A stretch of DNA of 8,743 bases. It comes from an uncultured Collinsella sp. Lineage in GTDB: Bacteria > Actinomycetota > Coriobacteriia > Coriobacteriales > Coriobacteriaceae. Below are positions 1 through 4,557 of this stretch, in pieces. The position numbers were made by a program, and so were the translations under genes. Positions within the stretch are counted from its first letter, which is position 1; every line of letters starts with the position of its first letter. Where the stretch lies: the NCBI GenBank assembly GCA_900552425.1, contig URZR01000067.1:1-8743 (forward strand), read 5' to 3'. The notes beneath the pieces were generated by a model that saw only the letters and a list, made by a program, of their open reading frames with translations, was not told the origin of the DNA and did not search any database.

Positions 1-980
1 ATAAACGACAGCACGAGCGACGTGTGGTATCCCTTTCGCATGCGATCGTAATTGCGCGCACCAAAGTTCTGCGCCGAGAACGTGGTGATCGACACGCCGA
101 GCGCCTCGGTCACCATCCAGATAATGCCGTCCAGGCGGCCGGAAAGGCCCCAAGCGGTCGTGACATCGGCACCAAACGAGTTGACCGACACCTGAATCAA
201 AACGTTGGAGATCGAATACGCCGCAGACTGAACGCCCAGCGGAAGACCACACGAAAGCATGCTCTTGCAAATGCCGCGATCGATACCGAGCTTGGATAGC
301 GACAACCGCCACGCACCCGGAGCGCGCATCATACGAACCAGAATCATCGTGGCATTGGTGCAGATAGTCAGCGCCACCGCGATGCCGCAGCCCAGCGCTT
401 CCATGTGCAGCACGGCGACAAAGAGAATGTCGAGCGCCACGTTGACGAAGCAGCCGGAGGCAATAATGACCGCCGGACCGCGCGTGTCGCCCACGGCGCG
501 CAACAACGCCGTCCCCATATTGAGCAGCAGCGCCGCAACCATGGCGGCAAAATAGCAACGAGCATAGGCCACGCCCTCGGCCAATAGTTCATGCGGCGTG
601 TTCATAAGTACCAGCATGGGCTCAACGAACACTATGCCAAGAATCGAGAAAACGATACCGCCCACCAGCGCGAGCGTCATGGCCGTATGGACCGAACGAC
701 TCAATCGCTCATCATCGTGCTGACCAAAATACTGACCGGTAATGACCGCGCAGCCAGCGCCAACGCCAACGCAAAAGCCAATGCAGAGCTCGGTGAGCAC
801 CATCGTGGCTTGAATGCCACCCAGCGCGAGCTTGCCGCCAAACTGGCCGACGATATACGTACCAATAAGCGTGTAAGCCTGCTGAAAAAACGAGCTAAAG
901 AAGATAGGGACGCACAGCGACAGCAGCTGTTGCCAAATGACACCCTGCGTTACATCGATAGCCGTAGATTTCTTAGCCAC
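1..980 (-). CDS. MATE family efflux transporter, partial (C-terminus beyond window)
   Basis: This is an inner-membrane MATE-family antiporter, a family that exports drugs or other organic cations using Na+ or H+. I translated the minus strand from a GTG at 980, preceded by GGGGAGGG at 984-991. An in-frame stop lies further upstream, so the N-terminus is complete. The visible 326 residues are very hydrophobic. They show family hallmarks: an N-terminal helix with P25 and FFQQAYTLIGTYIVGQFGG at 31-49; GVGAGCAVITGQYFGQ at 71-86; RAVGDTRGP at 161-169, the cytoplasmic loop motif; and, in the second half, SAQNFGARNYDRMRKG at 302-317, matching the repeat copy of the Q-x-x-GA element. MATE proteins are usually about 450 residues, so roughly a quarter is missing off the left edge. 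Substrate cannot be told from sequence. It lies downstream of the methyltransferase gene on the same strand, 125 bases away, and probably has its own transcript. Confidence 0.9.
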   Translation of the reverse strand, partial: MAKKSTAIDVTQGVIWQQLLSLCVPIFFSSFFQQAYTLIGTYIVGQFGGKLALGGIQATMVLTELCIGFCVGVGAGCAVITGQYFGQHDDERLSRSVHTAMTLALVGGIVFSILGIVFVEPMLVLMNTPHELLAEGVAYARCYFAAMVAALLLNMGTALLRAVGDTRGPAVIIASGCFVNVALDILFVAVLHMEALGCGIAVALTICTNATMILVRMMRAPGAWRLSLSKLGIDRGICKSMLSCGLPLGVQSAAYSISNVLIQVSVNSFGADVTTAWGLSGRLDGIIWMVTEALGVSITTFSAQNFGARNYDRMRKGYHTSLVLSF

Positions 981-1045
981 ACGCCCTCCCCACCAGCGTA
1001 CGTCAAACAACAAAACGGCAATTTAAGACCAAAGCCAATACCAGC

Positions 1046-1097
1046 TTAGCACCGACCGACGTCGGCCGAAACGCCCCGAACCAGAGCCCGGTGCTAA
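1046..1097 (-). repeat. Long inverted repeat / possible structured RNA or terminator between the methyltransferase and MATE genes
   Basis: Two perfect 9-base arms, TTAGCACCG (1046-1054) and CGGTGCTAA (1089-1097), enclose a 34-base loop. The loop itself contains the perfect 10-base palindrome CCGACGTCGG (1056-1065). The element begins 8 bases past the methyltransferase stop codon. Read on the minus strand it is not followed by a clean T-run (the sequence continues GCTGGTATTGG), so it is not a textbook intrinsic terminator. It may end transcription inefficiently or form a structured leader for the MATE gene. No known riboswitch class was recognised. Confidence 0.45.
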
Positions 1098-1105
1098 CTA
1101 TCTGC

Positions 1106-2020
1106 CTAGTGATACAGCCCCGGCTGGTAGTGGTACTCGTTGCTCACATGCGGGCACAGCTGCCAAAAGGCAACAGCGCTTGCCGCAGCCACGTTGAGTG
1201 AATCGACCCCATGCGCCATCGGAATACGCACGGCGCGGTCGCAGCCTGCAATGGTCTTGGCGCCCAAGCCAGCACCCTCGGTGCCCATAAAGATTGCCAG
1301 GCGGTCAATCTCCTGGAGCGCGGGATCGTCCAGCGACACCGAATCATCCGTCAACGCCATAGCGGCACACGAAAAGCCGGCATCGTGTAGCGCCGCCAGC
1401 CCATCATGCGGCCATACGCGCGCTTCGCTGCCAATGCGTGTCCAGGGCACCTGGAACACCGTGCCCATGCTCACGCGGACCGAGCGACGGTACAGCGGGT
1501 CACAGCAAGTGGGGCTCACCAAAATACCGTCGACGTTCAGCGCAGCCGCCGAGCGGAAAATTGCACCGACGTTGGTATGGTCGACAATGCCCTCGAGCAC
1601 GCACACGCGCACCGGGCGCTCCCCCGCCGCCTCGACGACGCCGCCCAAGAACTCATCAACCGGAATCTGTCGCGGGCGACGAAATGCCGCGAGCGCACCG
1701 CGCGTCACGTTAAAACCCGTCAGACGCTCCATAAGCTCCATCGAGACAACGAACACGGGAACCGGACCCGCGCCCTCGCGTACCGCCAGGCGCTCAAACA
1801 GCGGCATCATCTGGTCGAGCCAGCGCTCGCCCAAAAGAAAGCTCACCGGCTCGTATCCGGCGCGAACCGCACGTTCGATGACCTTGGCACTCTCGGCGAT
1901 AAAAATGCCCTTCTGCGGCTCCAGCACGCAGCGCAGCTCACGCTCGGTCAGTCGCACGTAGGCATCAAGCCGCTCGTCCTCGAGCGAATCGATTCGCAGC
2001 ACCTCAACGGCATCAGTCAT
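1106..2020 (-). CDS. SpoU/TrmH family RNA 2'-O-ribose methyltransferase
   Basis: A SPOUT-superfamily methyltransferase expected to move a methyl group from SAM to a ribose 2'-OH in rRNA or tRNA. Numbering from the chosen ATG gives 304 residues. An N-terminal substrate-binding part (about 1-115, with the RLTERELR and FIAESAKVIERA elements typical of the subfamily) precedes the catalytic SpoU domain. That domain shows motif 1 NVGAIFRSA (150-158, with the catalytic-type Asn and Arg), motif 2 IFMGTEGAGL (243-252) and motif 3 IPMAHGVDSLNVAAA (266-280), which forms the trefoil-knot SAM pocket. Start choice is uncertain: an in-frame ATG at 2053 adds 11 residues but has no upstream purine-rich box, while the ATG at 2020 has GAAAGG about 15 bases upstream, which is far. 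The conserved region begins after both. Target nucleotide is not predictable; RlmB- or TsnR-like relatives exist. Confidence 0.9.
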   Translation of the reverse strand: MTDAVEVLRIDSLEDERLDAYVRLTERELRCVLEPQKGIFIAESAKVIERAVRAGYEPVSFLLGERWLDQMMPLFERLAVREGAGPVPVFVVSMELMERLTGFNVTRGALAAFRRPRQIPVDEFLGGVVEAAGERPVRVCVLEGIVDHTNVGAIFRSAAALNVDGILVSPTCCDPLYRRSVRVSMGTVFQVPWTRIGSEARVWPHDGLAALHDAGFSCAAMALTDDSVSLDDPALQEIDRLAIFMGTEGAGLGAKTIAGCDRAVRIPMAHGVDSLNVAAASAVAFWQLCPHVSNEYHYQPGLYH

Positions 2021-2066
2021 AGCAGCCAGCCCGCACCTTTCTTTACAGCGCATCTATACCAAACGA

Positions 2067-2085
2067 GGCGACGCTAAGCGCCGCC
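2067..2085 (-). terminator. Weak hairpin after folA
   Basis: GGCGACGC (2067-2074), loop TAA, GCGCCGCC (2078-2085). On the plus strand one pair is an A/C mismatch. On the minus strand the same position becomes a G-U wobble, so all eight pairs form in RNA copied from the folA side. The 3' side on the minus strand reads TCGTTTGG, only a short T tract. It sits 45 bases past the folA stop and could attenuate read-through into the methyltransferase gene. Weak evidence. Confidence 0.4.
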
Positions 2086-2129
2086 CCATGCATTCAAACA
2101 ATCCGATGATACCGTTCACGCCGGACGAT

Positions 2130-2648
2130 TTACGCCTCAACGCGACGATACGTTACGAACTCATAATCGACACCCTCGTCGCCCTCGCCCGAGGCAATCG
2201 TGGCAACACCGCCACGCCGCGCAATCTCCCACGCGGGATCGGCATCCAGATCGGGAAAATACGTATCCACGTCATGCACGCAATGGTCATGCGTAACCTC
2301 GGCCTCCACGCAATACGGCAAAAACTGTCGATATACCTCGCCGCCGCCAATCACCCACGCAACGGTCTCATCGGCTACCGCGGCGAGCGCTTCGTCGATG
2401 CTATGCACCACGTCGACGCCCTCGGGAGCAAAGTCCTCATCGCGCGTGAGCACGATATTGCGGCGGTTCTTAAGCGGACGCCCGCCGGGAAAACTCAGCA
2501 GCGTCTTGCGTCCCATAATGACCGGGCAACCTTTGGTGCACGCCACAAAATGGCGCATATCGGAGCGATTGGACACGACCATGTCACCCTCGCACCCAAT
2601 GCCCCAATCGTCACACACGGCGACAATAGCGGAAAGCTTGCACGTCAT
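2130..2648 (-). CDS. folA: Dihydrofolate reductase
   Basis: Reduces dihydrofolate to tetrahydrofolate with NADPH, recycling the DHF made by ThyA, whose gene lies directly upstream. From the ATG at 2648 the protein has 172 residues, normal for bacterial DHFR. Visible elements are SAIVAVCDDWGIGCEGD (6-22), the catalytic acid D30 in RSDMRHF, the NADPH-binding CPVIMGRKT (41-49), NIVLTRDEDF (64-73) and VIGGGEVYRQFLPY (99-112). The usual Pro-Trp of the Met20 loop (LPW) is Val-Val here (24-25). Start: a GTG at 2657 abuts the thyA stop codon TAG. However, AGGTGA, which fits the anti-Shine-Dalgarno sequence well, lies five bases before the ATG at 2648, so the ATG is preferred; the GTG would add three residues. 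The tight junction implies a thyA-folA operon with coupled translation. Confidence 0.95.
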   Translation of the reverse strand: MTCKLSAIVAVCDDWGIGCEGDMVVSNRSDMRHFVACTKGCPVIMGRKTLLSFPGGRPLKNRRNIVLTRDEDFAPEGVDVVHSIDEALAAVADETVAWVIGGGEVYRQFLPYCVEAEVTHDHCVHDVDTYFPDLDADPAWEIARRGGVATIASGEGDEGVDYEFVTYRRVEA

Positions 2649-2657
2649 GCGCGTCAC

Positions 2658-3506
2658 CTACACCGCAATGGGGATGTTCTTGACCTGCGGACCGTGCTCA
2701 TAGCCCTCGACAATCAGATCATCGGTCGTAAACGCATAGAAATCATGCACATCGGGGTTGAGCGTTACCTTGGGAGCCGCAAACTGCGGACGCTCGATAA
2801 GCTCGCGGATGATATCGACATGACGGTCGTAAATGTGGGCATCGGCGATCACATGCAGCAGCTCGCCAGCGATCATATCGACCGACTGCGCGACCATCAT
2901 CAGCAAAATGGCGTACTGGCACACATTCCAGTTGTTCGCAGCCAAAATATCCTGGCTGCGCTGGTTGAGAATCATGTTGAGCGTCGGTTTATCATCCTGC
3001 GGGCGCTGCGTCACGTTATACGTCACGCTGTAGGCGCACGGATACAGGTGCATCTCGGACAGGTCGCTAAACACGTAGGTATTCGTCATAATGCGGCGGC
3101 TGTACGGCGTGTTCTTAAGGTCGTACAGCACGCGATCCATCTGATCGAAGTCACCCTCGGCATAATGGCTCTTCTGCCCAATCTGATACCCGTAGGCCTT
3201 GCCGATGGAGCCAGTCTCGTCGGCCCACTCATCCCAAATATGGCTGTTGAGGTCATGCACGTTATTGGACTTCTTTTGATAGATCCACAGGATCTCATCC
3301 ATGGCAGATTTGAGGGCCGTACGACGCAGGGTAAGCGCCGGAAACTCCTCACGCAGGTCGTAGCGTGCCGTGACGCCAAAGTTTTTAATGGTATAGGCAG
3401 GGGTGCCGTCCTCCCACACCGGGCGGACCTTTTGGCCCTCGGTGGTGGTGCCATGGTCCAGAATATCGCGGCACATGGCTACAAACTGTTGATCAGCCTT
3501 GCTCAT
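2658..3506 (-). CDS. thyA: Thymidylate synthase
   Basis: Makes dTMP from dUMP using 5,10-methylene-tetrahydrofolate as both carbon donor and reductant. From the ATG at 3506 it is 282 residues, a standard ThyA length. An upstream in-frame ATG at 3542 was rejected because AGGAGGG (3510-3516) sits three bases ahead of 3506. Family elements are the phosphate-binding Arg pair SRRIM (R137-R138), the nucleophile C157 in LYPCAYS, RSQD (183-186), N194 in NWNVCQYA, the dUMP-ribose contacts H224 and Y226 in ADAHIYDRH, and the C-terminal closing segment GYEHGPQVKNIPIAV with terminal Val. The Cys is followed by Ala-Tyr rather than the His of the common PCH motif, pointing to a divergent ThyA branch. It is the first gene of the thyA-folA unit, with its stop codon next to the folA start region. 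Confidence 0.96.
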   Translation of the reverse strand: MSKADQQFVAMCRDILDHGTTTEGQKVRPVWEDGTPAYTIKNFGVTARYDLREEFPALTLRRTALKSAMDEILWIYQKKSNNVHDLNSHIWDEWADETGSIGKAYGYQIGQKSHYAEGDFDQMDRVLYDLKNTPYSRRIMTNTYVFSDLSEMHLYPCAYSVTYNVTQRPQDDKPTLNMILNQRSQDILAANNWNVCQYAILLMMVAQSVDMIAGELLHVIADAHIYDRHVDIIRELIERPQFAAPKVTLNPDVHDFYAFTTDDLIVEGYEHGPQVKNIPIAV

Positions 3507-3509
3507 TGA

Positions 3510-3516
3510 CCCTCCT
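3510..3516 (-). promoter_or_regulatory. Ribosome-binding site deciding the thyA start
   Basis: AGGAGGG on the minus strand, three bases before the ATG at 3506 (AGGAGGGTCAATG). It is a near-perfect Shine-Dalgarno match and excludes the longer in-frame ATG at 3542, which has no such box. Confidence 0.8.
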
Positions 3517-3540
3517 GTCAGTCGCCTATAAGCGAGATTC

Positions 3541-3546
3541 ATTGTA
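3541..3546 (-). promoter_or_regulatory. Possible -10 box of the thyA promoter
   Basis: TACAAT on the minus strand, 34 bases upstream of the thyA start codon, is the best -10 candidate in this gap. The region about 17 bases further upstream (TGTGGG) does not resemble TTGACA, so the promoter call is tentative. Confidence 0.3.
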
Positions 3547-3590
3547 GCCCAGGCGCAAGCGGCCCCACAGCCCTAACATAAGCCCTCATT

Positions 3591-3608
3591 TTCTGACATA
3601 TGCCAGAA
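3591..3608. promoter_or_regulatory. Operator-like palindrome 1
   Basis: TTCTGACATATGCCAGAA is an 18-base inverted repeat with a single mismatched pair (A96/C03 in the last two digits). Its core, TGACATATGCCA (3594-3605), matches the second palindrome at 11 of 12 positions. It lies just upstream of the putative -35 box of the DUF134-NifX gene and about 90 bases upstream of the divergent thyA start codon. The shape fits a dimeric helix-turn-helix binding site. The DUF134 protein encoded next door is the obvious candidate ligand, but that is an inference. Confidence 0.6.
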
Positions 3609-3613
3609 ATTCC

Positions 3614-3641
3614 TTGCGTAAATCCGCACGGTCGTTATTCT
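3614..3641 (+). promoter_or_regulatory. Putative sigma-70-type promoter of the DUF134-NifX gene
   Basis: TTGCGT (3614-3619), a 16-base spacer, then TATTCT (3636-3641). Start of transcription would fall near 3648, at the left edge of the second palindrome, leaving a leader of about 25 bases with GGAGA before the ATG. Both boxes match consensus only partly (four of six each). Confidence 0.45.
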
Positions 3642-3646
3642 ATTGT

Positions 3647-3658
3647 TGACATATGTCA
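3647..3658. promoter_or_regulatory. Operator-like palindrome 2
   Basis: TGACATATGTCA is a perfect 12-base palindrome overlapping the predicted transcription start of the downstream gene. Its centre is 53 bases from the centre of palindrome 1, close to five helical turns, so two dimers would sit on the same DNA face. Binding here would block transcription initiation, which suggests repression, possibly autoregulation. Confidence 0.65.
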
Positions 3659-3672
3659 GATATGGAGAGTGT

Positions 3673-4437
3673 ATGGCAGGAAGACGTGAAAAATTGCGCC
3701 GCGTCGGGATCATCCCCGAATATCGCGGTTTTACCCCCGATGGCCTTGCCAGCGGAGAGGCCATCGACATGACGGTCGACGAACTCGAGGTCCTGCGGCT
3801 ATGCGACCTGGAAGGCCTCAATCAGGAGGCCGTCGCAAAGCACATGGGCATCGCGCGCGCCACGGTGGCGGCAATTTGCAGCCGAGCGCATCGCAAGGTG
3901 GCAAATGCGCTGGTCAATGGTCGGGCGCTCATCATCGAGGGCGGCAATATCGCGTACTCCCCCATCACCACAACGACGGCCGTATGGCCAGCAAAGGAGA
4001 TCGGCACCATGAGAGTGGCAACCACGTATGACAACGGCAACATCTTTATGCACTTTGGCCGCAGCGAGCAGTTCAAGATCTACGACATTCAGGACGGCAA
4101 GGTGCTCAGCGAGCAGGTCGTGGGCACCGGCGGCACCGGCCACGGTGCCCTTGCGGGCCTGCTCGCCAACGGCGGCGTGGACACGCTCATCTGCGGCGGC
4201 ATCGGCGGTGGCGCTATCAACGCGCTTGCCCAAGCCGGCATCAAGGTATACGCGGGTGCCCAAGGCAGCTGCGACGCTTGCGTCGAGGCCCTTATCGCCG
4301 GCACGCTCGCACAGAACGGCGAGGCCACGTGCGGCTGTCACGGCCACGACCACGAGCACACTCACGAGCATGGCGATTCCTGCGGCTGCCACGGCCATCA
4401 CGAGCACGAGGGCCACGAGGGCTGCGGCTGCCACTAA
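3673..4437 (+). CDS. DUF134 helix-turn-helix / NifX-type cluster-binding fusion protein with His/Cys-rich tail
   Basis: 254 residues from the ATG at 3673, which has GGAGA seven bases upstream. Residues 1-92 are a DUF134 domain, a sigma-region-4-like helix-turn-helix: IDMTVDELEVLRLCDLEGLN, then QEAVAKHMGIARATVAAICS and KVANALVNGRALIIEGG. After a linker (93-112), residues 113-212 are a dinitrogenase iron-molybdenum cofactor biosynthesis (NifX/NifB C-terminal, ORP-like) domain: MRVATTYDNGNIFMHFGRSEQF, LICGGIGGGAINALAQAGIKV, with a CxxC at 200-203. Residues 220-254 hold 12 His and 6 Cys, including three CGCH motifs, a probable metal-binding tail. Family knowledge suggests cytoplasmic Fe-S or Mo-Fe cluster binding; a DNA-binding regulator role is inferred from DUF134 and the paired palindromes upstream. 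It is monocistronic, divergent from thyA and convergent with ffh. No nif or molybdenum genes are visible. Its ligand and targets are unknown. Confidence 0.9.
   Translation: MAGRREKLRRVGIIPEYRGFTPDGLASGEAIDMTVDELEVLRLCDLEGLNQEAVAKHMGIARATVAAICSRAHRKVANALVNGRALIIEGGNIAYSPITTTTAVWPAKEIGTMRVATTYDNGNIFMHFGRSEQFKIYDIQDGKVLSEQVVGTGGTGHGALAGLLANGGVDTLICGGIGGGAINALAQAGIKVYAGAQGSCDACVEALIAGTLAQNGEATCGCHGHDHEHTHEHGDSCGCHGHHEHEGHEGCGCH
3994..4011 (+). promoter_or_regulatory. Internal Shine-Dalgarno plus in-frame ATG at the start of the NifX domain
   Basis: AAGGAG (3994-3999) is followed nine bases later by an in-frame ATG (4009-4011), codon 113 of the fusion gene. The resulting protein would begin MRVATTYDNG, where stand-alone NifX-like proteins normally begin, and would be 142 residues including the His/Cys tail. 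This SD is stronger than the one before the full-length start. It supports, but does not prove, a second shorter product. Confidence 0.5.
4321..4434 (+). repeat. His/Cys-rich coding repeat (three CGCH motifs)
   Basis: Low-complexity coding sequence with recurring TGCGGCTG(C/T)CA units at the positions of the three CGCH motifs, separated by Gly/His/Glu stretches. It encodes the C-terminal tail of the DUF134-NifX protein. The repeated codons suggest growth by local duplication. Confidence 0.6.
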
Positions 4438-4498
4438 CGGCACGGCACCGCGAGCTCGGGGCGCGACGCCAAACGCAACCCAACAAACAAAGCCAACA

Positions 4499-4534
4499 GC
4501 AAAGGCCACCCGGTAGCTTCCGAGCGGCCTTTGC
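4499..4534. terminator. Bidirectional-type hairpin between the convergent DUF134-NifX gene and ffh
   Basis: Perfect 9-base arms GCAAAGGCC (4499-4507) and GGCCTTTGC (4526-4534) with an 18-base loop. On the minus strand, 24 bases past the ffh stop, the hairpin is followed by TGTTGGCTTTGTTTGTTGG, which is T-rich and fits intrinsic termination of the smc-ftsY-ffh transcript. On the plus strand, 62 bases past the DUF134-NifX stop, no T tract follows, so its use in that direction is less certain. Confidence 0.75.
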
Positions 4535-4557
4535 CATATCAAGCTGGAATTACAGCT

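Noticed and set aside
981..1105. Riboswitch or other known leader RNA ahead of the MATE gene
   Set aside because: The inverted repeat is real, but I could not match conserved bases of any known riboswitch class, so it is listed only as an unexplained structure.
1140..2077. Plus-strand open frames opposite the TrmH-type methyltransferase (1140-1961 and 1406-2077)
   Set aside because: The minus-strand gene has all three SpoU motifs; the plus-strand products are low-complexity shadows.
2088..3509. 473-codon open frame on the plus strand opposite thyA-folA
   Set aside because: It is antisense to two clear enzyme genes, its product shows no recognisable family, and it is rich in His and Arg as expected for the complement of GC-rich codons.
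3646..3651. Perfect TTGACA as a -35 box for the DUF134-NifX gene
   Set aside because: It lies only 21 bases before the ATG, leaving no room for a -10 box and leader; it is better read as part of the palindrome.
3673..4437. Nitrogen fixation locus
   Set aside because: A NifX-type domain alone does not imply nitrogenase; no nif structural or assembly genes are in the window, and such domains are widespread in anaerobes that do not fix nitrogen.
3799..4542. 247-codon minus-strand open frame opposite the DUF134-NifX gene
   Set aside because: Ala/Val-rich antisense shadow; it runs through the terminator hairpin and has no family resemblance.
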